In this document: positions 33,447-42,324 of the stretch, piece after piece
Layout of the letters: every line of letters starts with the position of its first letter
Numbering within the stretch: position 1 is the stretch's first letter
DNA from: Bin87 sp964347975
GTDB taxonomy: Bacteria > Chloroflexota > Dehalococcoidia > Lucifugimonadales > UBA3495
Direction: 5' to 3'
Assembly: GCA_964347975.1 (NCBI GenBank)
Contig: CAYGAY010000007.1
Span: 43,707-107,706 of the forward strand
Length of the DNA stretch: 64,000 nucleotides
Position numbers and translations under genes: made by a program
The notes under the pieces: generated by a model
Database searches by the model: none
The model's input: the letters and a program-made list of their open reading frames with translations, nothing else
What the model was told of the DNA's origin: nothing

Positions 33447-33518
33447 GACTATTTGCGTAATCCTCCTGAAGTTGACCCGACCCACGATTGCAGGCATTGG
33501 CAAGGAAGCATTCCGAAA

Positions 33519-34184
33519 ATGGAACTCCCCGTATTGAACACCCAGGGCAACGCCGTTGGATCCGTTGAGATTGACGACGGCGTGTTCGACGTGCCGATGA
33601 ACCCCACGCTGGTTCACCAGGCCATGGTCATCTACCAACTGAACCAGCGCCAGGGCACCCATTCGACCCGTACCCGCGCCGAAGTGTCGGGCGGCGGACG
33701 CAAGCCCTGGATACAGAAGCACACCGGCCGGGCCCGCCAGGGCAGCATACGCTCCCCACAGTGGCGACACGGCGGCATCGCCTTCGGCCCCAAACCCCGC
33801 GACTATCGTAAAGCCTTGCCTCGCGCCATGCGTCGCAAGGCTTTGCAGTGTGTGCTGTCCGAGAAGATCCGCGATGACCGGCTCATCTGCGTTGACACGC
33901 TGGATAGGCTGGACGGGCGCACCAAGTCGATGAAGCAGACGCTGGAAAACTTGAACATCGGCGGCTCGGTGCTGGTGGTCACTGCGGAAGCGCAGCAGAA
34001 CGTGGCCCGGGCCGGCGGCAACCTGAAACAGGTCTGGACGCTGCCGTCGGATCTGGTGAACGCCAACGACGTGCTCAAGCGGCAGACCGTCCTGGTTACT
34101 GCCGACGCCATCCGGCGCATCGCCGAACTGTGCATGGCGCCGCGATACCGCGCCCGCCGGGCTGCCAGCGAGGGGGCGGAATAA
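33519..34184 (+). CDS. rplD: Large ribosomal subunit protein L4
   Basis: 221 aa. TRTRAEVSGGGRKPWIQKHT and GRARQGSIRSPQWRHGGIAF form the conserved loop that enters the exit tunnel; RRKALQCVLSEK follows. In many bacteria L4 also represses the S10 operon. AAGGA lies some distance before the ATG. The stop overlaps the rplW start (TAATG). Confidence 0.97.
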   Translation: MELPVLNTQGNAVGSVEIDDGVFDVPMNPTLVHQAMVIYQLNQRQGTHSTRTRAEVSGGGRKPWIQKHTGRARQGSIRSPQWRHGGIAFGPKPRDYRKALPRAMRRKALQCVLSEKIRDDRLICVDTLDRLDGRTKSMKQTLENLNIGGSVLVVTAEAQQNVARAGGNLKQVWTLPSDLVNANDVLKRQTVLVTADAIRRIAELCMAPRYRARRAASEGAE

Positions 34185-34468
34185 TGAACATCAGCGACGT
34201 GCTGCTGCGCCCGACCATCACCGAAAAAAGCACCCTGTTGCAGGAGGATGGGCAGTACACCTTCGAGGTCGCGCCCAAGGCCAACAAGACCCTGGTGAAG
34301 CAGGCCGTTGAAGAGAACTTCAATGTCAAGGTCCTCAGCGTCAACATCACCGTGAACCGGGGCAAGCGCAAGCGGTATGGCCCCCGGTTCAAGAAGCGGC
34401 CGGACGTCAAGAAGGCCGTTGTAACCCTGGCGATGGGCGACCGTATAGACCTTATCGAGGGCCTGTAA
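34184..34468 (+). CDS. rplW: Large ribosomal subunit protein L23
   Basis: 94 aa. LLRPTITEKSTLLQEDGQYT and KTLVKQAVEENFNVKVLSVN are typical; L23 sits at the tunnel exit and docks trigger factor and SRP. Start overlaps the rplD stop, so translation is coupled. Confidence 0.97.
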   Translation: MNISDVLLRPTITEKSTLLQEDGQYTFEVAPKANKTLVKQAVEENFNVKVLSVNITVNRGKRKRYGPRFKKRPDVKKAVVTLAMGDRIDLIEGL

Positions 34469-34483
34469 ATCGTCTGGCGAGTG

Positions 34484-34510
34484 CTGGCTTCCGGCTTTCG
34501 CCAGAATGAT
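34484..34510. repeat. Degenerate palindromic repeat (family A)
   Basis: CTGGCTTCCGGCTTTCGCCAGAATGAT in the rplW-rplB spacer; arms partly mismatched compared with 59457. Confidence 0.55.
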
Positions 34511-34537
34511 GTGAAGAGATAAGCGAGAGCAAATATC

Positions 34538-35374
34538 ATGCCTCTGAAAAACCTGCGACCCATAACCCCCGGCACACGGAACGCGGTGCGCCCCTCCTTT
34601 GAGGAGATCACCACCAAAAAGCCGGAGAAGTCGTTGCTGGAACCCCTGCAAAAACGCGGGGGACGAAATAACCGGGGCCGCATCACCGCCTACCATCGCG
34701 GCGGAGGCTCGCGGCGGATGTACCGGCGCATTGACTTCAAGCGGAAGAAGGACGGCGTGCCAGCCACCGTGAAGTCCATTGAATACGATCCCAACCGCAC
34801 CACTCGCATCGCCCTGATCCACTACGCCGACGGAGAGAAGTCCTACATCCTCGCGCCGGTGAACCTTTCAGTAGGCGACCGGGTGGAATCCGGCCCCGGC
34901 GCGGAAATCAGCCCCGGCAACGCGCTTCCCCTGCGCAACATCCCCACCGGAACCATGGTGCACAATCTGGAACTCACGCCCGGCCGGGGCGGCCAACTGG
35001 TGCGTGGCGCCGGCACCGGAGCGCAAGTGCTGTCCCGGGAGGGCGATTACGTGCTGATCCGCTTGCCGTCCGGAGAGATGCGACGCATCCTGCTGAACTG
35101 CCGGGCCAGCATCGGCCAGCTGTCGAATCCTGACCACAAGAACGAGAGCCTGGGCAAGGCCGGCGCCAAGCGGCGCCTGGGCCGCCGCCCCCATGTCCGT
35201 GGCGTCGCCAAGAACCCGGTGGATCACCCCCACGGCGGCGGCGAGGGACGCTCCCCCATCGGGATGCCCGGTCCCAAGTCGCCCTGGGGCAAACCCACCC
35301 TGGGACACAAGACCCGCAACAAGAAGAAGACCTCCAGCCGCTTCATCATCCGCGGACGACGCTCGCGGCGTTAG
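34538..35374 (+). CDS. rplB: Large ribosomal subunit protein L2
   Basis: 278 aa, standard length. GRNNRGRITAYHRGGGSRRM near residue 45-65, RGVAKNPVDHPHGGGEGRSP near 224 (with the conserved His of the peptidyl-transferase region) and GKPTLGHKTRNKKKTSSRFI identify L2. Confidence 0.98.
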   Translation: MPLKNLRPITPGTRNAVRPSFEEITTKKPEKSLLEPLQKRGGRNNRGRITAYHRGGGSRRMYRRIDFKRKKDGVPATVKSIEYDPNRTTRIALIHYADGEKSYILAPVNLSVGDRVESGPGAEISPGNALPLRNIPTGTMVHNLELTPGRGGQLVRGAGTGAQVLSREGDYVLIRLPSGEMRRILLNCRASIGQLSNPDHKNESLGKAGAKRRLGRRPHVRGVAKNPVDHPHGGGEGRSPIGMPGPKSPWGKPTLGHKTRNKKKTSSRFIIRGRRSRR

Positions 35375-35434
35375 GCCGGCTAATCCAATACGTACCCGTA
35401 CCCGCCGGGGTACTTGCAGGCAGTCGTTGTCACC

Positions 35435-35719
35435 ATGTCAAGATCAATAAAGAAGGGACCCTACGTCCACCCCAAGCTGCTCAAGAAGGTCAACCGGGTT
35501 CGCGAATCCGGCGAGGCCACCGTGATCCGCACCTGGTCGCGGGACTCGATGATCATGCCCGAAATGGTCGGGCTGAACTTTGGCGTCCACGATGGCCGGC
35601 GCCACGTTCCCGTGTTCATCACCGAGAATATGGTGGGGCATCGCCTGGGGGAGTTCGCCCCGACGCGCACTTACCGGGGCCACGTGGCCCGCTCGGAACG
35701 CTCCAGCCGGTCGAGGTGA
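35435..35719 (+). CDS. rpsS: Small ribosomal subunit protein S19
   Basis: 94 aa. MSRSIKKGPYVHPKLLKKV at the start and HRLGEFAPTRTYRGHV near the end are diagnostic. No clear Shine-Dalgarno before ATG 35435; an in-frame start seven residues earlier is less likely. rplV follows after four bases. Confidence 0.97.
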   Translation: MSRSIKKGPYVHPKLLKKVNRVRESGEATVIRTWSRDSMIMPEMVGLNFGVHDGRRHVPVFITENMVGHRLGEFAPTRTYRGHVARSERSSRSR

Positions 35720-35723
35720 CGGG

Positions 35724-36071
35724 ATGCCAGCAGTAAGAGCAAAGGCCAAAGGAGTGGGGGCCTCTCCCAAGCGGCTCAAGCCCATCATGGACGCGGTGCG
35801 CGGCATGATGGTGAACGACGCCCTGGATCACCTCAGCCTGATGACTTCCCCCTGGGCCCGCTCGGTGGCCAAGGTGGTGCAGTCGGCAGCCTCCAACGCC
35901 GAAAACAACGAATTCATGAACCGCAACGACCTGCGTATCACGCGCATCTCCGCAGACCAGGCGCCTCCGCTCAAACGCTTCCGGGCGCGCGCCAGGGGCC
36001 GGATTGGCCGGGTTACCCGCCGCTCCAGCCACATCATCATCGAAGTGGACGCGATAGAGGAGGAGGGCTAA
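35724..36071 (+). CDS. rplV: Large ribosomal subunit protein L22
   Basis: 115 aa. VGASPKRLKPIMDAVRGMMV, VVQSAASNAENNEFMNRNDL and RARGRIGRVTRRSSHIIIEV are typical; the loop of L22 lines the exit tunnel. Tight spacing on both sides. Confidence 0.97.
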   Translation: MPAVRAKAKGVGASPKRLKPIMDAVRGMMVNDALDHLSLMTSPWARSVAKVVQSAASNAENNEFMNRNDLRITRISADQAPPLKRFRARARGRIGRVTRRSSHIIIEVDAIEEEG

Positions 36072-36074
36072 GCC

Positions 36075-36812
36075 ATGGGACACAAAACCCACCCCTTCGG
36101 CTTCCGGCTGGGTATTATCAAGGACTGGAAAACCCACTGGTACGCCAACAACGGGTCGCAATACCGGAACGGCGTGCAGCAGGACCTCTCCCTGCGCCGG
36201 ACCATCCACAATGAATACGCCGCCTTCTCCGACGCCGGCATCGCCAAGATCGAGATTGACCGCACCGCGCAGGAAACCATTGTCAACATCCATTCGGCCC
36301 GTCCCGGCATCCTCATCGGTCGCGACGGTGATCGAGTTAAGGCCCTGCGTTCCCGTCTGGAGACCATGAACAGCGGTCTGCTCCGGCTGAACATCATCGA
36401 GATCGCTCAGCCCGAAATGGATCCCTACCTGGTGGGCCGCAACATTGCCGACCAGCTCAGCCGCCGGGTCGCCTATCGCCGCGCCATGCGCCAGGCTGCG
36501 CTGCGCACCATGCAAGCCGGCGCGGAGGGCATCAAGATCATCACCAAAGGACGCATTTCCGGCGCCGAAATCGCCCGCACCGAAAAGCTGATGATGGGGC
36601 AGGTTCCCCTGCATACGCTGCGGGCCGACATTGACTACGCCCTGGCCGAAGCGCGCACCGCCATGGGACGCATCGGCATTAAGGTCTGGATCTACAAGGG
36701 CCAGATCATGCCGGCGGCGGCGGAAGAGGACGCCGAGCTGGAAAGCATTGAGTTCCGCGTCACCAGCCAGGATGCCGAAGCCGACATGGCAGTGGCGGAA
36801 CTGGACATTTAA
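36075..36812 (+). CDS. rpsC: Small ribosomal subunit protein S3
   Basis: 245 aa, slightly longer than usual because of an acidic C-terminal tail. MGHKTHPFGFRLGIIKDWKT, the KH motif ARPGILIGRDGDRVKALRSR and IKIITKGRISGAEIARTEKL identify it; it helps form the mRNA entry channel. GGAGGAGG precedes the ATG. Confidence 0.97.
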   Translation: MGHKTHPFGFRLGIIKDWKTHWYANNGSQYRNGVQQDLSLRRTIHNEYAAFSDAGIAKIEIDRTAQETIVNIHSARPGILIGRDGDRVKALRSRLETMNSGLLRLNIIEIAQPEMDPYLVGRNIADQLSRRVAYRRAMRQAALRTMQAGAEGIKIITKGRISGAEIARTEKLMMGQVPLHTLRADIDYALAEARTAMGRIGIKVWIYKGQIMPAAAEEDAELESIEFRVTSQDAEADMAVAELDI

Positions 36813-36826
36813 CGGAGACTGACACC

Positions 36827-37270
36827 ATGCTGCAGCCCAAGAGGACGAAATATCGGAAGATGGGTCGGGGCAAGCGCCGGGGCAACGCCACCACCGGCAA
36901 CACGGTGGAGTTCGGCGAGATTGGCCTGAAGGCAATGAGTCCCGAGTGGATTACGGCCCGACAGATCGAGTCGGCCCGTATTGCCATCTCTCGCCACCTG
37001 CAACGCGGCGGACGCACCTGGATCCGCATTTTCCCCGACAAGCCGGTATCCAAGAAGCCGGCGGAAGTACGCATGGGCGGCGGAAAAGCGGCCAACGACC
37101 ACTGGGTGGCCGTGGTCAAGCCGGGCCGCATCATGTTCGAGGTAGGCGGAGTGCCGCTTCAACAGGCTGAAGAGGCCCTCCACCGGGCCGCCCACAAGCT
37201 GCCCATTCCCACCAAGGTGGTGTACCGGGACCGGGTCAACTCCCTGCTCAGTGGCGTTGCCGGAGGTTAG
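36827..37270 (+). CDS. rplP: Large ribosomal subunit protein L16
   Basis: 147 aa. MLQPKRTKYRKMGRGKRRGN and WIRIFPDKPVSKKPAEVRMG with GGGKAANDHWVAVVKPGRIM are hallmarks; it contacts tRNA near the A site. rpmC follows after six bases. Confidence 0.98.
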   Translation: MLQPKRTKYRKMGRGKRRGNATTGNTVEFGEIGLKAMSPEWITARQIESARIAISRHLQRGGRTWIRIFPDKPVSKKPAEVRMGGGKAANDHWVAVVKPGRIMFEVGGVPLQQAEEALHRAAHKLPIPTKVVYRDRVNSLLSGVAGG

Positions 37271-37276
37271 CCCGTC

Positions 37277-37468
37277 ATGGAGATGTACGAAATCCGCGCG
37301 CTGACCGACGATCAGATCCTGGAAGAGCTGGAGAAATCCCGCAAGGAGCTGATGAACTTGCGCTTTCGGGACGCCACCAACCAACTCACGGACACTAACC
37401 AGCCCCGCAAGACGCGCAAGGACATCGCCAGGATGCTGACCTGCCTGCGGGAACGGGAATTGGAATAA
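37277..37468 (+). CDS. rpmC: Large ribosomal subunit protein L29
   Basis: 63 aa. EIRALTDDQILEELEKSRKE, LMNLRFRDATNQL and RKTRKDIARMLTCLRERELE fit L29, located near the tunnel exit. Normal length. Confidence 0.95.
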   Translation: MEMYEIRALTDDQILEELEKSRKELMNLRFRDATNQLTDTNQPRKTRKDIARMLTCLRERELE

Positions 37469-37492
37469 ACCAACCACCGCCGCGGCGGGAGC

Positions 37493-37520
37493 GCGATTGC
37501 CACGCTGCGCTCGCAATGAC
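37493..37520. repeat. Palindromic repeat (family B)
   Basis: GCGATTGCCACGCTGCGCTC then GCAATGAC, a single module in the rpmC-rpsQ spacer. Confidence 0.8.
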
Positions 37521-37543
37521 AGTTCTGGATTAGGAATACCGTA

Positions 37544-37930
37544 ATGGCCAAAGCAATGCGAAAAGTTCGGGTCGGCTCGGTGGTGAGCGCCCGGATGGAC
37601 AAAACCGCCGTAGTGGAATTGGTGTGGAAACAGCGCCATCGCGTCTACCGCAAGCAGATGCGCCGGGTGACCCGTTTCTACGTCCATGACCCGAACCAGC
37701 AGTGCCGGATTGGCGATACCGTGCGCATCCAGGAAACCCGGCCCATCTCCCGCACCAAGCACTGGCGGCTGCTGGAAGTGCTGGCTCGGCGGGAAGTTGC
37801 CGAGGTGCGGGCCATTGAACTGGAAGGGGACGCGGTGATCGAACCCATTGCCGGGGAATCCGACTACATCAGCCCTGAGGCGGCGCTGGCCGCTGCCGTT
37901 GCCGATACCGATGATGACGAGGATGCGTAG
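37544..37930 (+). CDS. rpsQ: Small ribosomal subunit protein S17 with acidic tail
   Basis: 128 aa, against about 80-90 in most bacteria. The S17 core is residues 1-85 (MRKVRVGSVVSARMDKTAVV, CRIGDTVRIQETRPISRTKH). The last 40 or so residues form an acidic extension ending AVADTDDDEDA, outside the conserved fold and probably exposed. rplN begins right after the stop. Confidence 0.95.
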   Translation: MAKAMRKVRVGSVVSARMDKTAVVELVWKQRHRVYRKQMRRVTRFYVHDPNQQCRIGDTVRIQETRPISRTKHWRLLEVLARREVAEVRAIELEGDAVIEPIAGESDYISPEAALAAAVADTDDDEDA

Positions 37931-38299
37931 ATGATTCAGAGTTACACCAGGCTGCACGTGGCCGATAACAGCGGCGCGCGACGCATCCGACTCATCAACA
38001 TACCGGGCTCCAGCCGCCGCAAGTACGCATCGGTGGGCGACATCGTAGTCTGCACGGTGCGAGAGGCGATCCCCAATTCGCCGGTGCGAAAAGGAACCGT
38101 GGTCAAGGCGGTGGTGGTCCGGCAGGCGGCGCCCCTGCTGCGGCCCGACGGCACCTACATCAAGTTCGACGACAACGCCGCCGTGCTCATCAACGATAAC
38201 CAGCTGCCCCGAGGCACCCGCATCTTCGGCCCGGTAGCGCGGGAACTGCGGGACAAAGGTTTCATGCGGATCGTGTCCCTGGCTCCGGAGGTGGTTTGA
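37931..38299 (+). CDS. rplN: Large ribosomal subunit protein L14
   Basis: 122 aa, standard. MIQSYTRLHVADNSGARRIR, VRKGTVVKAVVVRQ and GTRIFGPVARELRDKGFMRI identify it. Its stop overlaps the rplX start (TGATG). Confidence 0.98.
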   Translation: MIQSYTRLHVADNSGARRIRLINIPGSSRRKYASVGDIVVCTVREAIPNSPVRKGTVVKAVVVRQAAPLLRPDGTYIKFDDNAAVLINDNQLPRGTRIFGPVARELRDKGFMRIVSLAPEVV

Positions 38300-38571
38300 T
38301 GGCGAAGACCAAGATCCGCCGGGGCGACGACGTCCTCGTCATTGCCGGCAAGAACCGGGGCAGGACGGGGCGTGTGCTGGGCGTGATCCCCGAAAAGAAC
38401 CGTGTCGTGGTCGAGGGCGTGAACGTCGTCACCAAGCACTACAAGCCCAGGCCCGGTATCCGACAGGGCGGACGGGTTCAGCAGGAAGCGTCCATCCACA
38501 TCTCCAACGTCAAGCTCATCCAGAGCAACTACACCGAACCCAGCAGTCAGTTCCGCAATCGGGACGAATAA
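38299..38571 (+). CDS. rplX: Large ribosomal subunit protein L24
   Basis: 90 aa. KIRRGDDVLVIAGKNRGRTG is the KOW motif; RVVVEGVNVVTKHYKP follows. ATG 38299 overlaps the rplN stop. Initiates 50S assembly. Confidence 0.97.
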   Translation: MAKTKIRRGDDVLVIAGKNRGRTGRVLGVIPEKNRVVVEGVNVVTKHYKPRPGIRQGGRVQQEASIHISNVKLIQSNYTEPSSQFRNRDE

Positions 38572-38583
38572 CGCGGACGAGTG

Positions 38584-39237
38584 ATGATCATGGCTACTGA
38601 CCGGCAGGAACAAACCAACCAGGGCGGAGGCGGTCGCCGGCGGCGACGGCAGGAAGAGGCCGATAGCAACGGCGCCCAACCCGGCGAGTTGCCGCCGCCG
38701 ACCTTCAAGATCAAGTTCCGCGAGGAAATCATCCCCGCAATGATGCAGGAGTTCGAATACTCCAGCCCGATGCAGGTTCCCCGGGTCACCAAGGTTAACC
38801 TGAACATCGGCCTGGGCGAAGCCCTGACCAACGGGCGGGCGATGGAAAGCGCCGTGCGGGATCTGACCACCATATCGGGGCAGAAACCGGTCATCACCCG
38901 GGCCCGCCGCTCCATCGCTGGTTTCAAGGTGCGCCAGGGCAACCCCATCGGAACCGCCGTGACCCTGCGCGGCGACCGGATGTATTACTTTCTGGAGCGT
39001 TTGATCTACATGGCGCTGCCGCGTATTCGCGACTTTCGGGGGATCTCCCGCAACGGGTTCGACGGGCGCGGCAACTACTCGCTGGGCCTCCGGGAGCAGA
39101 TCGTGTTTCCAGAGATTGACTACAACAGCATCGACCGACTGCGCGGCCTCCAGGTCACTATTACCACCAACGCCCGCAGCGACGCCGAGGCGACCCGATT
39201 GCTGGAGCACTTCAATATGCCGTTCATCCGGCAGTAA
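38584..39237 (+). CDS. rplE: Large ribosomal subunit protein L5 with N-terminal extension
   Basis: 217 aa from ATG 38584 (215 aa if ATG 38590 is used); the usual length is about 180. The first 40 residues are low-complexity and charged (GGGGRRRRRQEEAD), then the L5 core follows: VPRVTKVNLNIGLGEAL, KVRQGNPIGTAVTLRG, DFRGISRNGFDGRGNYSLGL. L5 binds 5S rRNA. Confidence 0.95.
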   Translation: MIMATDRQEQTNQGGGGRRRRRQEEADSNGAQPGELPPPTFKIKFREEIIPAMMQEFEYSSPMQVPRVTKVNLNIGLGEALTNGRAMESAVRDLTTISGQKPVITRARRSIAGFKVRQGNPIGTAVTLRGDRMYYFLERLIYMALPRIRDFRGISRNGFDGRGNYSLGLREQIVFPEIDYNSIDRLRGLQVTITTNARSDAEATRLLEHFNMPFIRQ

Positions 39238-39250
39238 GCGAACCGAGTTG

Positions 39251-39300
39251 GATTCCCGTATTCCCGCTTTCGCGGGAATACGGGCGGTACCGGGAACGAC
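39251..39300. repeat. Palindromic repeat (family A), perfect 12-bp arms
   Basis: Arms 39255-39266 and 39273-39284 (CCCGTATTCCCG / CGGGAATACGGG), loop CTTTCG, in the rplE-rpsN spacer; the GAACGAC flank matches other copies. Confidence 0.85.
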
Positions 39301-39343
39301 GAGCAATAAAGAGAACGACGGGTAGTACCGGGAGAAAGGAACC

Positions 39344-39649
39344 TTGGCCAAGAAATCCTCCATTGCCAAAAACGAGCGGCGCAAGCGCACCGTCGCCCAA
39401 TACGCCGCCCTGCGCGCCGCCCTGCTGGCGGAGGCTCGGGACATGACGAATACGGCGCGCCAGCGTTTTGAGGCTCGCCAAAAACTGGCCCTGCTGCCCC
39501 ACGACGCTAATCCCAACCGCATCCGCAACCGGGACGGCGCCACCGGACGACCCCGTGGCTACATTCGGCACTTCGGGCTATCTCGCATTTCCTTCCGCGA
39601 GATGGCGCTGGAAGGGTTCCTGCCCGGCGTCCGCAAGGCCAGCCTGTAG
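39344..39649 (+). CDS. rpsN: Small ribosomal subunit protein S14, zinc-free type
   Basis: 101 aa with no Cys, so the long zinc-independent (C-) form. MAKKSSIAKNERRKRTVAQY and GRPRGYIRHFGLSRISFREM with LEGFLPGVRKASL identify it. TTG start, chosen because AAGGA lies a few bases upstream and no ATG is in frame before the conserved region. Confidence 0.96.
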   Translation: MAKKSSIAKNERRKRTVAQYAALRAALLAEARDMTNTARQRFEARQKLALLPHDANPNRIRNRDGATGRPRGYIRHFGLSRISFREMALEGFLPGVRKASL

Positions 39650-39676
39650 AAGAAAAGGGAAAGGAGCGACGCCGCA

Positions 39677-40075
39677 ATGCCCATTAACGACCCGGTTGCT
39701 GATATGCTGACCCGCATTCGCAACGCTATCCAGGCCCGGCACCAGACGGTGTTGGTGCCCCAGTCCAAGATGAAAACCGCCATCGCCGACATCCTGAAGG
39801 ACCAGGGCTACATCCGGGATTGGGATCTGGCGCGGAACCAGAAGTTCCCCACCATGCGGGTGCATCTGAAATATCGCGACGACGCTCAGAACGCCATTCG
39901 CGGCCTGAAGCGCATCAGCAAGCCCGGTCTGCGCGTACACGTCGGCAGGGGCGAAATCCCGCGGGTGTACGGCGGTTTGGGCATCGCCATCGTCTCCACA
40001 TCCCAGGGGATGATGACCGGCTACGAAGCCTGGCGCAAGGGTATCGGAGGAGAGTTGGTCTGCTATGTCTGGTAA
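39677..40075 (+). CDS. rpsH: Small ribosomal subunit protein S8
   Basis: 132 aa. DPVADMLTRIRNAIQARHQT at the start and IVSTSQGMMTGYEAWRKGIG near the end are diagnostic. AAGGAG precedes it. The end overlaps rplF by 11 bases. In E. coli S8 represses the spc operon. Confidence 0.97.
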   Translation: MPINDPVADMLTRIRNAIQARHQTVLVPQSKMKTAIADILKDQGYIRDWDLARNQKFPTMRVHLKYRDDAQNAIRGLKRISKPGLRVHVGRGEIPRVYGGLGIAIVSTSQGMMTGYEAWRKGIGGELVCYVW

Positions 40076-40679
40076 CGAAGTGATGCCAAGCCAGGGCGTG
40101 GCCCAGCGGGTTCCGCCCACCGAGAAGCCGTTGTCCCGCATCGGCCGGCAGCCTATCCCGATCCCTGACGGCGTGCAGGTAGAGGTCATCTACGGCGGCG
40201 TTATAGTGACGGGGCCTCAGGGGCAGGTCACGCAGCGGTATCACCCTGAAGTCAACGTGACGGCTGAAGACGGCCAGGTAGTCGTGGAGCGCTTGACGGA
40301 GCGCAAGTTCCACCATTCCCTGCACGGCCTGACCCGCTCGCTGATCGCCAACGCCATCATCGGGGTCACTGAAGGTTACAGCCGGACCCTGGAGCTGATG
40401 GGCGTGGGCTATCGCGTCCAGCAAAACGGGGAAGGCATTACCCTTAGCGTAGGTTACAGCCATACCGTGGACGTGTTCCCGCAGGAAGGGCTGACCATGC
40501 TGGTTGAGGGCAACAACCGGGTCCACATCAGCGGCGTTGACAAGCAGAAGGTCGGCGAGTTGGCGGCCAAAGTCCGCAAGGTCCGCCCCCCGAATCGTTA
40601 CAAGGAGAAGGGCATCCGCTACCAGGGCGAAGCGCTCCGTCTCAAACCCGGCAAAGCGGCTGCCCGGCGCGCCGTCTAG
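40065..40679 (+). CDS. rplF: Large ribosomal subunit protein L6
   Basis: 204 aa. Core SRIGRQPIPIPDGVQVEVIY (about 24-43), TRSLIANAIIGVTEGYSRTL, PNRYKEKGIRYQGEALRLKP. About 22 extra N-terminal residues precede the core; ATG 40083 is an alternative start giving 198 aa. Confidence 0.96.
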   Translation: MSGNEVMPSQGVAQRVPPTEKPLSRIGRQPIPIPDGVQVEVIYGGVIVTGPQGQVTQRYHPEVNVTAEDGQVVVERLTERKFHHSLHGLTRSLIANAIIGVTEGYSRTLELMGVGYRVQQNGEGITLSVGYSHTVDVFPQEGLTMLVEGNNRVHISGVDKQKVGELAAKVRKVRPPNRYKEKGIRYQGEALRLKPGKAAARRAV

Positions 40680-40740
40680 GCGCCGCCCATCCCGACGCTG
40701 CGCCGTTGTCATCCACCACGCATCCAAGAGCAAAAGTGAA

Positions 40741-41100
40741 ATGCCACGCGATAAAGACTCCCGAAAATTGCGCGTCGTCCGGCACCGCCGGGTTCGCAAC
40801 AAGGTCATCGGCACCGCCCAGAGGCCACGCCTGTGCGTCTTTCGCAGCCTGAAGAGCATCTATGCCCAGGTGATCGACGACGCTCGCGGCCATACCCTGG
40901 CGTATGCCTCCAGCCACGAAATCGGCAAGGACGATGCCACGCCCAAAACGTCAGCGTCGGTTGCCGTCGGCAAGCTGGTGGCCGAAAGGGCCATTGCGGC
41001 CGGCGTGACCTCGGTGGTGTTTGACCGAGGCGGTTATCGTTTCCACGGTCGGGTCAAGGCCCTGGCCGACGCCGCCCGCGAAGGAGGGCTTGTTTTCTGA
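40741..41100 (+). CDS. rplR: Large ribosomal subunit protein L18
   Basis: 119 aa. KLRVVRHRRVRNKVIGTAQR, RPRLCVFRSLKSIYAQVIDD and VVFDRGGYRFHGRVKALADA identify this 5S rRNA-binding protein. The stop overlaps the rpsE start (TGATG). Confidence 0.97.
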   Translation: MPRDKDSRKLRVVRHRRVRNKVIGTAQRPRLCVFRSLKSIYAQVIDDARGHTLAYASSHEIGKDDATPKTSASVAVGKLVAERAIAAGVTSVVFDRGGYRFHGRVKALADAAREGGLVF

Positions 41101-42005
41101 TGGTATCTCCCGCATCCCGCAGAGGGGCAAGAGGCGGCCCAGGCAATCGAGGCGGCGGCCCGGGCAACCGGGGCGGCCCGGGCAACCGGGGTGGTGAAGG
41201 TGGTGGGGAACGTCGCGGTGGGCGCGGCGGTCGAGGCCGCGACCGGGAACAGCGCCAACGCGAAGACGACAGCGGCGGCATGAACGAACGGGTGGTCCAC
41301 ACCCGCCGCATTGCCAAGGTTGTCAAGGGCGGTCGCCGGCTGCGCTTCAACGCTCTGGTCGTTGTGGGCGACGGGCAGGGGCGCGTGGGCGCCGGCATGG
41401 GCAAGGCGCTGGCCATCCCCGACGCGGTCCGCAAGGGAACCGCCGTGGCCCGGCGCAGCACCATCCAGATCCCCATCAAGGGCAGCACCATCCCCCACGA
41501 AATCTCGGTGCGCAAAGGCGCGTCCATCGTGATCATCAAGCCGGCTCCGCTGGGTACCGGCGTCATCGCCGCCGGCGCAATGCGGGCCATGCTGGAATTG
41601 GGCGGCGTACAGGACGTGGTAGGGAAATCCCTGGGTTCCCGCAACCCCATCAACATCGTCCAGGCCACGTTGGAAGCCCTGAGCCGGCTCCGTGATCCGG
41701 AAACGGAACGCGCCGCTCGCCTGGGCCTAACTCCGCCAAGCGCAAACGGAGCATCGGCGGCGGCTCCTGAAGCAGCAGCCGCCGCGCCGCCGGCCGAAAC
41801 CGCCGCGCCTGAGGCTGCGCCGGACCCCCCAGCCGTTGCTGATACCGCAGCGGAACTGGCCGCCGCGGCGTCCGAAAACGCTCCCGCTGCTGTAGAGAAT
41901 GGCAGCGCGGCGGAAGATGCGGATCCCCCCGCCGATGCTGAAACGGCCGCCGGGGACGACGCGCCGGTCGCAACCGCGACCGACGCGGCCGAAGAGACCG
42001 CCTGA
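41100..42005 (+). CDS. rpsE: Small ribosomal subunit protein S5 with long N- and C-terminal extensions
   Basis: 301 aa, nearly twice the usual 165. Residues 1-60 are a Gly/Arg-rich array (RGGPGNRGG repeats), about 61-205 the S5 core (RVVHTRRIAKVVKGGRRLRF, GRVGAGMGKALAIPDAVRKG, GSRNPINIVQATLEAL), and about 210-301 an Ala/Pro/Glu-rich acidic tail. S5 controls decoding fidelity near the mRNA entry. Start overlaps rplR, so the basic extension is likely translated. Confidence 0.96.
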   Translation: MVSPASRRGARGGPGNRGGGPGNRGGPGNRGGEGGGERRGGRGGRGRDREQRQREDDSGGMNERVVHTRRIAKVVKGGRRLRFNALVVVGDGQGRVGAGMGKALAIPDAVRKGTAVARRSTIQIPIKGSTIPHEISVRKGASIVIIKPAPLGTGVIAAGAMRAMLELGGVQDVVGKSLGSRNPINIVQATLEALSRLRDPETERAARLGLTPPSANGASAAAPEAAAAAPPAETAAPEAAPDPPAVADTAAELAAAASENAPAAVENGSAAEDADPPADAETAAGDDAPVATATDAAEETA

Positions 42006-42061
42006 ACGCCGGGGATAACCACTTGCACCCTCTAGACAGCCGAGCGCAGGAACGAACCACA

Positions 42062-42244
42062 ATGGCGCAGATCAAAATCACCTGGAAGAAAAGCTGCATC
42101 GGGCGTCCGTCCAATCAGCGGCGCATCGTCGAATCTTTGGGTCTGAAACGGTTGAACCACTCGGTCGTCCACGAGGACAGCCCCACGATAATGGGGATGG
42201 TCAACAAGGTGCGGCATTTGGTGGTGGTGGAACCGGTTGATTGA
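42062..42244 (+). CDS. rpmD: Large ribosomal subunit protein L30
   Basis: 60 aa. QIKITWKKSCIGRPSNQRRI and LGLKRLNHSVVHEDSPTIMG are typical of L30. Normal length; ATG 42062 chosen by homology. Confidence 0.95.
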   Translation: MAQIKITWKKSCIGRPSNQRRIVESLGLKRLNHSVVHEDSPTIMGMVNKVRHLVVVEPVD

Positions 42245-42324
42245 TCCCTGACACTTGATTCAGACAATTGCCGCCGAGCGGACTTTATCCAATCCCTGAC
42301 GTATTACATGGAGCAACCATAACC

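Noticed and set aside
31158..33770. An 870-codon open frame on the minus strand across fusA, rpsJ and rplC
   Set aside because: It is antisense to three certain genes and their spacers and shows no family features; an artefact of high GC.
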